Assembly (NCBI GenBank): GCA_049568075.1 | Contig: CP144911.1 | DNA from: Gottfriedia sp049568075 | GTDB lineage: Bacteria > Bacillota > Bacilli > Bacillales > Bacillaceae_G | Strand: one strand, 5' to 3' | Length of the DNA stretch: 64,000 nt | Shown here: in pieces, positions 34,445-43,105 of the stretch | Position numbering within the stretch: position 1 is the stretch's first letter | Layout: every line of letters begins with the position of its first letter | Translations under genes and position numbers: made by a program | The notes under the pieces: model-generated | Told to the model about the DNA's origin: nothing | What the model saw: only the letters and a program-made list of their open reading frames with translations | The model's database searches: none

Positions 34445-34956
34445 TTAGGACGGAGACGGAAATCTCGCAGCTTCAAAATGAGTACTAACATCCCCATCTA
34501 CATTTGCTCCGATTACACCAGCAATGCTACTTTGAGCAAAAATCTCAACCTTATCCAAAGCATTAAGTTTCTGGATCGGATCGTCGAAACATTTACAGCA
34601 TTTCCGAAGTTTATTGGACCAAAGAAGTCGTTATCAATCGCGATTGCGGGTTGTCCATTTACACGTATTTCAATCCGTGCTCTATATTTGACACTATTAT
34701 CATTCGGGATAAAAGAAATCGTAGCAGAAATTAAATAGACCCCATTATTTTTTGGTCTAAACACTGAGGTAAATGGATTATACTCATTTGCTAAATCAAA
34801 TTGTTTAAGTTGATAATTCACTTTTACAAAAGTGTTTTCAGGAACAGTTTGATTTGCATTATTAACAGCTCTAAAAGCCGATGCAATATTAATATTCTCT
34901 TTATTCTCTTCATTTGAATCATTTGGTTTTTTTATTTTTGGCGGCACACTTTTCAC
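34445..34956 (-). pseudogene. C1q/TNF-like jelly-roll protein (BclA C-terminal-domain-like), frameshifted near 34572
   Basis: The intact frame (34513-34956, GTG start) gives VPENTFVKVNYQLKQFDLAN, FRPKNNGVYLISATISF and RARIEIRVNGQPAIAID, the strand pattern of C1q/TNF-like domains found in Bacillus exosporium proteins. After VNVSTI the frame turns into unlike sequence, whereas the neighbouring frame continues the fold as LNALDKVEIFAQSSIAGVI then VDGDVSTHFEAARFPSPS and stops at 34445. One base is missing around the near-duplicate GATCCGATCC (about 34570-34580). The full protein would be about 170 aa. There is no collagen-like region. Real mutation or sequencing error. Confidence 0.68.
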
Positions 34957-35166
34957 TTCACTCTCTCATAAACTCCTATCATTATATTGAGACCAGACTT
35001 AAGTGATTGTATGCTTGTCCTTGTACGAGTACTATTTATGAGAAGTTAAATCTTATTAATTTATTGGGCTCAGTTAAATTAATTTTTTGATCTTTTAATC
35101 AAAAAAAGAGCTTTACTCATAAGAGTAAAGCACATATTAATTGATGACAAATTTACCAACTAGTTT

Positions 35167-36519
35167 CTACAAGTTTTTGTTAAGGCGACTTTTCCATATA
35201 TACGTTATCGTAATAAAGATATAGATGCAAAGAGTAATAATCGTTACGATAACCGGTGTCGTGAAAATAATTCCGATTAGAATCATCATTAAAGCGATGA
35301 TCACAGCCCAAGTCGTATATGGGAACCATTTAACCAAATAGTCACTTGTTTTTCTAGATGACTGTTTACGTGATTTCAAATGGGCAAAAGCAATAATCAA
35401 CCAGATGAATAATACGGTATATCCAAGCGATCCCATTAGGAAATCAAAAGTCTTGCTTCCTGCAAATAAGGAAATTAGTACACCGCCAAGTAAAGTGGAA
35501 GTACACATTAATATTGCGTTTACAGGAACTTTCCTCTTAGATAATCTTGAAAAGATTTTCGGAATGCGTCCGTCCACAGCTTGCGTATACAGAACGCGGG
35601 ATGAACCATACAATCCAGAGTTCATCGATGAAATAATCGCTATTAATACAACGGCGTTCATAATATGGTCAGCACCAGGAATCCCGATCATTTTAAAGAC
35701 CATCACAAATGGACTTTCAGGTACTCCATTTACTTTGTTCCAAGGAATTAAACTAACGATAATGAAAAATGGAATGATATAAAAAGAAATGATTCTGACC
35801 AATGTACTTCGAACGGCTTTTGGAACCACTTTTTCGGGATTTTTCGTTTCTGCTAATGTAACCCCGATAATTTCAGTGCCACCATATGAATAAATTACCA
35901 CCAGCATAGCTGAGATTAAGCCTGTTGATCCATTTGGAAAGAAACCGCCATGGTCTGTTAAGTTATGGAAACCTACTGCTTTGTGATCACCAAAATTCAC
36001 TAGTAACAACACTAATCCAGCTAAGATGAACACAATGATGACAGTAATTTTAATTAAAGCAAGCCAGTACTCCGTTTCAGCAAAAACCTTTACTGATAGC
36101 AAGTTGATTGTTGTAACTACCACCGAAACAACTAATGCCAGTATCCAGATTGGATAGTTAGGCAACCAATATTGAATGAAAATAGCAGCAACGATTGATT
36201 CGGCCGTTATGTTCAATACCCACATTTTCCAATAGATCCAATCAAGGAAATAAGCAGGATACTTTCCTAAAATAGATTGGACAAGATCCCTGAATGTTCT
36301 TGCCTCGCTATTGCGAACCGCCATTTCAGCTAAACCTTGTAAAACGAATAATAAGATAATGCCTCCTAGCAAGTAAGCAATTATGATAGATGGGCCTGCC
36401 ATATCAATTGCAGAACTACTTCCCTTAAATAAACCTGCCCCAATGGCACCTCCTAATGCCATCATCGTAATATGTCTTGACGTCATTGTCCTTTGTAAAT
36501 TCCGTTTTTCCGTTTTCAT
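35167..36519 (-). CDS. T-box-controlled amino-acid permease (APC superfamily)
   Basis: 450 residues and about 12 membrane helices. The N-terminal MTSRHITMMALGGAIGAGLF and SSSAIDMAGPS are the substrate-cavity motif of the amino-acid transporter group (AnsP, GabP, YbgF type); YSYGGTEIIGVTLAETKNPEK is the conserved loop after helix 6. It imports an amino acid with protons. The T-box leader immediately upstream implies that uncharged tRNA of that amino acid induces it; I could not fix the codon. The ATG at 36519 has GGGAGG seven bases upstream. Monocistronic. Confidence 0.92.
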   Translation of the reverse strand: MKTEKRNLQRTMTSRHITMMALGGAIGAGLFKGSSSAIDMAGPSIIIAYLLGGIILLFVLQGLAEMAVRNSEARTFRDLVQSILGKYPAYFLDWIYWKMWVLNITAESIVAAIFIQYWLPNYPIWILALVVSVVVTTINLLSVKVFAETEYWLALIKITVIIVFILAGLVLLLVNFGDHKAVGFHNLTDHGGFFPNGSTGLISAMLVVIYSYGGTEIIGVTLAETKNPEKVVPKAVRSTLVRIISFYIIPFFIIVSLIPWNKVNGVPESPFVMVFKMIGIPGADHIMNAVVLIAIISSMNSGLYGSSRVLYTQAVDGRIPKIFSRLSKRKVPVNAILMCTSTLLGGVLISLFAGSKTFDFLMGSLGYTVLFIWLIIAFAHLKSRKQSSRKTSDYLVKWFPYTTWAVIIALMMILIGIIFTTPVIVTIITLCIYIFITITYIWKSRLNKNL

Positions 36520-36544
36520 ATCCTAACCTCCCAAGAAATCAAAA

Positions 36545-36598
36545 AAGGCATATCATCTCATTCTTCATAATCAAATGAAGAAAGAGACGATATGCCTT
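36545..36598 (-). terminator. T-box attenuator of the permease gene
   Basis: AAGGCATATC pairs with GATATGCCTT, extended by CTCTTTCTTCAT-type pairing, and followed by a T-run on the minus strand, 26 bases before the permease start. Confidence 0.88.
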
Positions 36599-36830
36599 AG
36601 CTTACCGCGGTACCACTCTTATTGGCTCTTTTGTGAACCCTACTTTAAAAACCTTGTAACGAAGGTCAATCGTTAAAACAAGAGAAAAGATTAAATCTAA
36701 TCTTTCGCTTTACCACTCCCAGGCAAGTTCAAAGTATCATTGGACTGCGTTGCACCAACCCGCAGCTCTCTTAACCTAATAATTCACTTTTACTACTCCT
36801 GATCTTTGCGTTTTGATAAACATTTCTGAA
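36545..36830 (-). promoter_or_regulatory. T-box riboswitch leader of the permease gene
   Basis: The conserved AGAGTGGTACCGCGG lies at 36619-36605 on the minus strand, and the Stem I landmarks CAGGAGTAGTA (near 36799-36789) and GGTTGGTGCAACGC (near 36760-36747) are present. The 3' side of the presumed specifier loop reads TTTGAACTTGCCTGG. Depending on register, the specifier could be CTT (Leu), ACT (Thr) or AAC (Asn), so the amino acid is unresolved. Confidence 0.88.
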
Positions 36831-37097
36831 TATTTTTTATAATAACTAATACTATACGGACGTGAAGCAAACTTGTCAACAGTTTTTTTAGGATAATATT
36901 TTTCAAAAAACAAATTATAAGCTTATTGGTTCAATAGCAAAATAGATGCTTAAAACCCTTTTATTGAAGTATCATCTGTCAATTTTGTTAGCCCTTAAAA
37001 ACCAACTAAATCAGACTATATTTGTTTCGAATACTATTATTTATTAATTGATTTTTAGTGGTCACATATGAATAAAATTACCTAAACGAAATGGAGG
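36831..37097. other. Intergenic region, nothing clear
   Basis: AT-rich, between a divergent T-box leader and a small gene. It must contain both promoters. Confidence 0.4.
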
Positions 37098-37106
37098 GTG
37101 CCAAGA

Positions 37107-37349
37107 ATGAATGAAATGATTGAAAGTTTGAAAAGTATACACGATGAAATAAGTCTTAAACTTAGCAATGCTTTCAACTTCTCAGAAACCAATGATAAGC
37201 ATAACCAAAGTTCACATCAAAATTATACTGAATTATCTAAAGCTGCTAAAGAACACTTAGAACAAAATAAAGAACATCAAATAGCTAAGACAATATTGAA
37301 ACATTTAGAAACATTACTTATTGAGGTTGATGAAATAAAAAACGCTTAA
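37107..37349 (+). CDS. Small helical protein, unknown function
   Basis: 80 residues starting MNEMIESLKSIHDEISLKLS, nearly all helical and rich in Asn, Glu, Lys, His and Gln, without cysteine or membrane segment. The ATG at 37107 has GGAGGGTG six bases upstream, which favours it over the ATG nine bases earlier. It converges on the phosphate operon terminator. It may be a small cytosolic Bacillus protein; no family recognised. Confidence 0.7.
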   Translation: MNEMIESLKSIHDEISLKLSNAFNFSETNDKHNQSSHQNYTELSKAAKEHLEQNKEHQIAKTILKHLETLLIEVDEIKNA

Positions 37350-37430
37350 CTTTTGGATCGTTACATAACAATAATATTTTTAATCAAAATAGCACCCAAA
37401 CCTGTATAAAGGACAGGACCAATAAATAAA

Positions 37431-37465
37431 AAAAATCTCTACGGAATCTTCCATAGAGATTTTTA
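37431..37465. terminator. Terminator of the pst operon
   Basis: AAATCTCTACGG/CCATAGAGATTT stem with flanking A and T runs, right after the pstA stop at 37472; it could also end the small convergent gene. Confidence 0.85.
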
Positions 37466-37471
37466 AAATAT

Positions 37472-38359
37472 TTATCTTTTTGCTCCTGTGAAGCGTCTAT
37501 TTAAAAACTTAGCAAATAATCTAGCAAATAGATTAAATAAAAGGATCATTACAATTAAGACTGCCGCAGATTTTGTAGCGATGCTTTGCGCATCTGGAAC
37601 TATACCTTCTGAATTTAATTTCCAGATATGAACTGTTAATGTTTCTGCTGGTCTAAAAATATTAAACGGATTCATCGGTGTATTTAATGGAGCAGCATTA
37701 TTTAGAATAGGCGTTGTAAGTCCAGCAGTATAGATTAATGCCGCTGCTTCACCAAAAATTCTTCCAGCTGCTAAAATAATTCCCGTAATTAATTGTGGAA
37801 TTGCAGTTGGGATACTAATTTTAGTAATTGTTTGCCACTTTGTAGCTCCTAATCCAAGACTACCTTCTTTACTAGTTTTAGGAACATTTAATAATGCTGT
37901 TTCACTTACCCTTGTTAAACCTGGAAGATTTAAGATTGAAATCGCAAGTGCACCACCAATTAAAGTGTAACCCCATCCAGTCATTGTTACAAATACTAAT
38001 AAACCGAATAAACCTACTACGATTGAAGGCAATGAAGCCAACGTTTCAATACATAATCTTAAGAAATTTAAAAAACGACCTGGTTTTGCATATTCTGCCA
38101 TATAAATCCCAGCTCCAACTCCAATCGGAACTGAAATAATTAATGTTAACACTAAGATATAAAATGAATTAAATAGTTGTGGTCCAATCCCACCACCTGC
38201 TTGAATATTACTAGGTTTTCCAAACAGGAAATCAAAGTCCCAGAATCCCCAACCTTTAAAAATAATTTCACTTAATAAAAATAGTAATAATATTACAACT
38301 AAACCTGCTATTAAACAAAGTATTCCCGTCCAAATCTTATCCATTTTTCTTGCAATCAT
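37472..38359 (-). CDS. pstA: Phosphate ABC transporter permease PstA
   Basis: 295 residues with six membrane helices. The cytoplasmic loop GLGATKWQTITKISIPTAIPQLI carries the EAA-type contact for the ATPase, and IGVGAGIYMAEYA and GEAAALIYTAG are usual for PstA. With PstC it forms the inner-membrane channel for phosphate. The ATG at 38359 overlaps the pstC stop by four bases (ATGA), so translation is coupled. A pstB gene would be expected next but is not there; the following feature is the terminator and then a gene on the other strand. Confidence 0.95.
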   Translation of the reverse strand: MIARKMDKIWTGILCLIAGLVVILLLFLLSEIIFKGWGFWDFDFLFGKPSNIQAGGGIGPQLFNSFYILVLTLIISVPIGVGAGIYMAEYAKPGRFLNFLRLCIETLASLPSIVVGLFGLLVFVTMTGWGYTLIGGALAISILNLPGLTRVSETALLNVPKTSKEGSLGLGATKWQTITKISIPTAIPQLITGIILAAGRIFGEAAALIYTAGLTTPILNNAAPLNTPMNPFNIFRPAETLTVHIWKLNSEGIVPDAQSIATKSAAVLIVMILLFNLFARLFAKFLNRRFTGAKR

Positions 38360-39252
38360 GATTCATATCCTCCTTTTCTTCCAATTAATCGAATGACTAG
38401 TATAAAGAGGAAGGATATTAGAAGTAAGATCATTGCTAGAGTCCATAAAGTGTTATTCCAAGCTGTACCGTTTAATGTATTTGCCATATCCATTGTTAAA
38501 ATTCCTGTTAATGTTGCTGTTGGGTCAAAAATACCATTAGGGAATTTAACTGTATTTCCGATTACCATTTGTACAGCTAATGCTTCACCAAATGCACGTG
38601 CAAGACCTAAAACGATCGCTGTTAAAATGTTTGTTTTTGCAGCTGGTACAATTGCCAATTTAATTGCTTGCCATCTTGTAGAACCTAGTCCGTATGATGC
38701 TTCCAAATAGGTTCTAGGAACAGCTCGCACAGCGTCAGATGCTATACTTGCAATTGTAGGTAAAATCATGATACTAAGCACAATAATCCCTGCAATTAAG
38801 CTAAAACCTACTCCACCTACAGTATTTCTAAGAAGCGGTACTAATATTGTTACGCCAAGAAATCCATATACTACTGAAGGAATTCCGACTAGAATTTCTA
38901 AAACTGGAATTAATACTTTTTCACCAAATTTTGGTGAAATAAAATTCATGAAAATTGCTAATGCAATCGCAATTGGTGCAGCTATAATTACTGCGCCAAC
39001 AGATACTAGAATTGATCCAACAATAAAGATTAAGGCGCCATATGTTGGGCTTGAAGCATTATTTGGACTCCAATGTTTTGAAAACAAAATTTCACTTAAC
39101 GATATATCATTTACTGTAAATGATTGGATTCCTTTACTAACAATAAATCCTATTATTGCTATTGTAATACCGATCATTAAGAAACCACATAAAGTTACAA
39201 GAGTTCTTCCGAGGTATTCAATTAGAAAAAAGTTTCTTTTTTTGAAATTCAT
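38356..39252 (-). CDS. pstC: Phosphate ABC transporter permease PstC
   Basis: 298 residues with six membrane helices; the long extracellular loop after helix 1 (LSEILFSKHWSPNNASSPTYG) is typical of PstC, and GLGSTRWQAIKLAIVPAAKTNI is the ATPase-contact loop. Partner of PstA for high-affinity phosphate uptake. The ATG at 39252 has AGGGG six to seven bases upstream. It follows pstS copy 1 after 69 bases that hold a hairpin, which probably lowers expression relative to the binding protein. Confidence 0.95.
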   Translation of the reverse strand: MNFKKRNFFLIEYLGRTLVTLCGFLMIGITIAIIGFIVSKGIQSFTVNDISLSEILFSKHWSPNNASSPTYGALIFIVGSILVSVGAVIIAAPIAIALAIFMNFISPKFGEKVLIPVLEILVGIPSVVYGFLGVTILVPLLRNTVGGVGFSLIAGIIVLSIMILPTIASIASDAVRAVPRTYLEASYGLGSTRWQAIKLAIVPAAKTNILTAIVLGLARAFGEALAVQMVIGNTVKFPNGIFDPTATLTGILTMDMANTLNGTAWNNTLWTLAMILLLISFLFILVIRLIGRKGGYES

Positions 39253-39288
39253 GATAAACCCCTATCATCCATTAATAAATTAGTTTGA

Positions 39289-39309
39289 GAGTTGGTATAA
39301 AACCAACTC
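39289..39309 (-). terminator. Intra-operon hairpin between pstS and pstC
   Basis: GAGTTGGT pairs with ACCAACTC; poor T tract downstream on the minus strand, so an attenuator or mRNA-stabilising stem is more likely than a full stop. Confidence 0.6.
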
Positions 39310-39321
39310 CCATTTTTTATA

Positions 39322-40215
39322 TTATTCTAAACCTGTCATTTTTGAAGCTGGGATATAACCCATCTCAACTAACTTGTTAGCAAACTCATCGCCACTAATG
39401 AATTCAATATATTCTTTTACAGGAGATTTCGCATCGCCTTTTGTAATCATGTACTCGTAAGAATAGAATGGGTAATCACCTGCAACGATATTGTCTGTAG
39501 TAGATTCTTTTCCATCAATTTTCACAGTTTTTAAAGCATCCTTTTTATCGCCGATTAAATATGAGTTAGCAAGGTATGAGATTGCACCAGGAGTAGAGTT
39601 TACAGCTTGTTCAACTGCACCGTTTGAATCTTGAACTGTTCCTACGCCATCATTAATCTTAACGTCTTTCATAATTTTCTTTTCAAATGCTGCACGAGTA
39701 CCAGATGATGCTGGACGATTAATTACATTAATTTTCTCATCTTTACCGCCAACTTCTTTCCAGTTCGTCACTTTACCTGCGAAAATATCTTCAATTTGTT
39801 GAAGTGTAAGTGAATCTACACCAACATCTTTATTTGTTACCATTGAGTAACCAACACCAGCAACTTTAGCTTCTACTAATGAACTTGCTAAAGTTTTATC
39901 TTCTAATTTTTCAGCAGCTGGTACATCTGAGTTACCAATTTGAATTGCTCCTGTAGATACTTGGTTTACACCAGTACCACTACCGCCACCTTGAACTGTA
40001 ATTGAAACTTGTGGAAACTTTGCCATAAATTCTGTTGCCGCTTCGTCAGCTAGTGGTTGTAATGCTGTTGATCCTGCAGCACCAATTGTTCCTGTTAATT
40101 CTACTTTTTTATCATCTGAAGTCTTACCAGTTGTTTTTTCATCTTTATTAGAACATCCTGCTAACATACCTGTAATAGCCATTGCTGCAAATGTTAATTT
40201 TAATCCACGTTTCAT
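39322..40215 (-). CDS. pstS: Phosphate-binding lipoprotein PstS, copy 1 (next to pstC)
   Basis: 297 residues. Lipobox GMLAGC with Cys21; the mature protein starts with a Lys/Thr/Asp-rich linker. Phosphate-site sequences are GAAGSTALQPLADEAA, QGGGSGTGVNQVSTGAIQIG and NRPASSGTRAAFEKKIM. It captures phosphate at the outer face of the membrane. It differs from copies 2 and 3 at about a dozen positions, for example STTDNIVAGDYPFYS against SSTDNITSGAYPFYS and the C-terminus KMTGLE against QMSGLQ. Its own PhoP-box-like array lies at 40306-40344. Confidence 0.96.
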   Translation of the reverse strand: MKRGLKLTFAAMAITGMLAGCSNKDEKTTGKTSDDKKVELTGTIGAAGSTALQPLADEAATEFMAKFPQVSITVQGGGSGTGVNQVSTGAIQIGNSDVPAAEKLEDKTLASSLVEAKVAGVGYSMVTNKDVGVDSLTLQQIEDIFAGKVTNWKEVGGKDEKINVINRPASSGTRAAFEKKIMKDVKINDGVGTVQDSNGAVEQAVNSTPGAISYLANSYLIGDKKDALKTVKIDGKESTTDNIVAGDYPFYSYEYMITKGDAKSPVKEYIEFISGDEFANKLVEMGYIPASKMTGLE

Positions 40216-40305
40216 TTTAATCCCCCTAAAATGTTTGTTTTTATTTTTAATTTTGTATTTAATTTTTGTTTGTTATCTCTTACAATCTCTACTTTAAAGT
40301 TTTTA

Positions 40306-40344
40306 GGTTAAGCAAGTTTTAATCAATCGTAAAGAAATTGTAAA
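40306..40344 (-). promoter_or_regulatory. PhoP-box-like array upstream of pstS copy 1
   Basis: On the minus strand four hexamers, TTTACA, TTTACG, TTAAAA and TTAACC, follow one another with five-base gaps (11-base period), the layout of Bacillus PhoP sites (TTAACA-like direct repeats). Confidence 0.75.
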
Positions 40345-40540
40345 TCTTTTTAAGAGGTAGTATGTTTAATTGATTTATGGGCATTTAAAGTAGCGATAAA
40401 ATACTAATTACTTATTAAAATCTGCTAAATATAAAAAAGAAAACTACTTAAAAGTAGCTCAACTTTTAAATAGTTTCAGGTGCTGATCTATTTCAAATAG
40501 GAAATACTAAAAACACATAGTGGATTCTAAAGGAAATAAA

Positions 40541-40578
40541 AGCTGACTCAGAAAAGTCATAGACCTTTCGAGTCAGCT
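40541..40578 (-). terminator. Terminator after pstS copy 2
   Basis: Perfect 9-bp AGCTGACTC/GAGTCAGCT stem, 14 bases after the stop at 40592; an almost identical hairpin follows copy 3. Confidence 0.75.
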
Positions 40579-40591
40579 CTAAATTGAATTA

Positions 40592-41488
40592 TTATTGTAA
40601 ACCTGACATTTGTGAAGCTGGGATATAACCCATCTCTACTAACTTGTTAGCAAATTCATCGCCACTAATGAATTCAATATATTCTTTTACTGGAGATTTT
40701 GCATCACCTTTTGTAATCATATACTCATATGAATAGAATGGGTATGCACCAGAAGTAATGTTATCAGTTGAAGATTCTTTTCCATCAATTTTCACAGTTT
40801 TTAAAGCATCTTTTTTATCGCCGATTAAATATGAGTTAGCAAGGTATGAGATTGCACCAGGAGTAGAGTTTACAGCTTGTTCAACAGCACCGTTTGAATC
40901 TTGAACAGTTCCTACGCCATCATTAATCTTAACGTCTTTCATAATTTTCTTTTCAAACGCTGCACGAGTACCAGATGATGCTGGACGGTTAATTACATTA
41001 ATTTTCTCATCTTTACCGCCAACTTCTTTCCAGTTTGCTACTTTACCAGCAAAAATATCTTCAATTTGTTGAAGTGTAAGTGAATCTACACCAACATCTT
41101 TATTTGTTACCATTGAGTAACCAACACCAGCAACTTTAGCCTCTACTAATGAACTTGCTAAAGATTTATCTTCTAATTTTTCAGCAGCTGGTACATCTGA
41201 GTTACCAATTTGGATTGCTCCAGTAGACACTTGGTTTACACCAGTACCACTACCGCCACCTTGAACTGTAATTGATACTTGTGGGAACTTCGCCATAAAT
41301 TCAGTAGCCGCTTCGTCAGCTAGTGGTTGTAATGCTGTTGATCCTGCAGCACCAATTGTTCCAGTTAATTCTACTTTTTTATCGTCTGTATTAGTCTTTC
41401 CAGTTGTTTTTTCATCTTTATTAGAACATCCTGCTAACATACCTGTAATAGCCATTGCTGCAAATGTTAATTTTAATCCACGTTTCAT
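40592..41488 (-). CDS. pstS: Phosphate-binding lipoprotein PstS, copy 2
   Basis: 298 residues, same lipobox (GMLAGC) and phosphate-site sequences as copy 1. It differs from copy 3 at only three positions visible to me: Ala in FAGKVANWKEV where copy 3 has Thr, Val in SPVKEYIEF where copy 3 has Ile, and Asn in DEFANKL where copy 3 has Asp. It has its own ribosome site, PhoP-box-like array (41593-41631) and terminator, so it is an independent transcription unit. Recent tandem duplication or ongoing gene conversion explains the near identity. Confidence 0.96.
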   Translation of the reverse strand: MKRGLKLTFAAMAITGMLAGCSNKDEKTTGKTNTDDKKVELTGTIGAAGSTALQPLADEAATEFMAKFPQVSITVQGGGSGTGVNQVSTGAIQIGNSDVPAAEKLEDKSLASSLVEAKVAGVGYSMVTNKDVGVDSLTLQQIEDIFAGKVANWKEVGGKDEKINVINRPASSGTRAAFEKKIMKDVKINDGVGTVQDSNGAVEQAVNSTPGAISYLANSYLIGDKKDALKTVKIDGKESSTDNITSGAYPFYSYEYMITKGDAKSPVKEYIEFISGDEFANKLVEMGYIPASQMSGLQ

Positions 41489-41592
41489 TATTTTAATCCC
41501 CCTAAAATGTTTGTTTTATTTTTGTTTTTTTGTTTGTTTTATTTTGCGTTTTTGTTTGTTTCTTCCTTACATTATCTACTTTAAAGTTTTTA

Positions 41593-41631
41593 GGTTAAGC
41601 AAGTTTTAATCAATCGTAAAGAAGTTGTAAA
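41593..41631 (-). promoter_or_regulatory. PhoP-box-like array upstream of pstS copy 2
   Basis: Nearly identical to the array of copy 1: TTTACA, TTTACG, TTAAAA and TTAACC at an 11-base period. A GATAAT-type -10 follows (about 41568-41576). Confidence 0.75.
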
Positions 41632-41881
41632 TCTTTTTAGGTTTAGTATATTTAATTGATTTATGGACATTGAAAATCACGATAAAATAGGAATTGTTTA
41701 TTAAAACTAACTAAATATAAATAAGAAAACTACTTAAAAGTATCTTAACTTTTTAAGTAGTTTCAGAATTCTGATCTATAGCTAGTAGGTAATATTGAAA
41801 AAACACAAACATATAGTGAACTTTATTGATAAAGTTGTTAAAATGCTTTCAGATTATTCATCCCCAAAGAAACAAAAAAAA

Positions 41882-41918
41882 AGCTGACTCAAAAAGTCAT
41901 AGACCTTTCGAGCCAGCT
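41882..41918 (-). terminator. Terminator after pstS copy 3
   Basis: AGCTGACTC pairs with GAGCCAGCT (one mismatch), the diverged twin of the hairpin at 40541-40578. Confidence 0.72.
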
Positions 41919-41932
41919 TAAATTGCATTATA

Positions 41933-42829
41933 TTATTGTAAACCTGACATTTGTGAAGCTGGGATATAACCCATTTCAACTAACTTGTCAGCAAACTCGT
42001 CGCCACTAATGAATTCAATATATTCTTTTATTGGAGATTTTGCATCACCTTTTGTAATCATATACTCATATGAATAGAATGGGTATGCACCAGAAGTAAT
42101 GTTATCAGTTGAAGATTCTTTTCCATCAATTTTCACAGTTTTTAAAGCATCTTTTTTATCGCCGATTAAATATGAGTTAGCAAGATAAGAAATTGCACCA
42201 GGAGTAGAGTTTACAGCTTGTTCAACAGCACCGTTTGAATCTTGAACAGTTCCTACGCCATCATTAATCTTAACATCTTTCATGATTTTCTTTTCAAACG
42301 CTGCACGTGTACCAGATGATGCTGGACGATTAATTACATTAATTTTCTCATCTTTACCGCCAACTTCTTTCCAGTTCGTTACTTTACCAGCGAAAATATC
42401 TTCAATTTGTTGAAGTGTAAGTGAATCTACACCAACATCTTTATTTGTAACCATTGAATAACCAACACCAGCAACTTTAGCCTCTACTAATGAACTTGCT
42501 AAAGATTTATCTTCTAATTTTTCAGCAGCAGGTACATCTGAGTTACCAATTTGGATTGCTCCTGTAGATACCTGGTTTACACCAGTACCACTACCTCCAC
42601 CTTGAACTGTAATTGAAACTTGTGGAAACTTTGCCATGAATTCTGTTGCCGCTTCGTCAGCTAGTGGTTGTAATGCTGTTGATCCTGCAGCACCAATTGT
42701 TCCAGTTAATTCTACTTTTTTATCGTCTGTATTAGTCTTTCCAGTTGTTTTTTCATCTTTATTAGAACATCCTGCTAACATACCTGTAATAGCCATTGCT
42801 GCAAATGTTAATTTTAATCCACGTTTCAT
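41933..42829 (-). CDS. pstS: Phosphate-binding lipoprotein PstS, copy 3 (distal)
   Basis: 298 residues with the same lipobox, linker and phosphate pocket as copies 1 and 2. It is the first copy in transcription order; upstream is its own ribosome site (AGGAGG, with GACAATCAAT to the ATG) and a PhoP-box-like array whose sequence differs from the arrays of copies 1 and 2. The region upstream of this copy is therefore probably the ancestral promoter, or a third variant. Substrate affinity differences among the three copies are possible but not readable from sequence. Confidence 0.96.
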   Translation of the reverse strand: MKRGLKLTFAAMAITGMLAGCSNKDEKTTGKTNTDDKKVELTGTIGAAGSTALQPLADEAATEFMAKFPQVSITVQGGGSGTGVNQVSTGAIQIGNSDVPAAEKLEDKSLASSLVEAKVAGVGYSMVTNKDVGVDSLTLQQIEDIFAGKVTNWKEVGGKDEKINVINRPASSGTRAAFEKKIMKDVKINDGVGTVQDSNGAVEQAVNSTPGAISYLANSYLIGDKKDALKTVKIDGKESSTDNITSGAYPFYSYEYMITKGDAKSPIKEYIEFISGDEFADKLVEMGYIPASQMSGLQ

Positions 42830-42889
42830 TATTGATTGTCCTCCTAAGGAAAATTATTATTTTCTACATTTCTAACTATAAAAAAGAAT

Positions 42890-42928
42890 AATTAACCTAG
42901 TTTTAAACGATTGTAAATAATTCGTAAA
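42890..42928 (-). promoter_or_regulatory. PhoP-box-like array upstream of pstS copy 3
   Basis: On the minus strand TTTACG, TTTACA, TTAAAA and TTAATT at an 11-base period with five-base gaps. Spacing is the same as at the other two copies but the linkers are different. Confidence 0.72.
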
Positions 42929-43041
42929 GTTGGGATAGGAGCATAAATTAATGATAATAATAAGAATCTCTATTTACTCTTATAGGTACTTGGATTTCAG
43001 AAAATATCTTTTTAATATAAAGAGCTAAAACAAAAAAATAT

Positions 43042-43070
43042 GAAAATAGACGAAATCTTCGTCCATTTTC
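43042..43070 (-). terminator. Terminator of the M20 amidohydrolase gene
   Basis: GAAAAT-GACGAA pairs with TTCGTC-ATTTTC; T-run on the minus strand. Confidence 0.8.
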
Positions 43071-43105
43071 ATTTAAAACTCTTTCCTACTAATTATAAGA
43101 AAACC

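Noticed and set aside
38768..39283. Long plus-strand frame opposite pstC
   Set aside because: Antisense shadow of a membrane-protein gene; no ribosome site.
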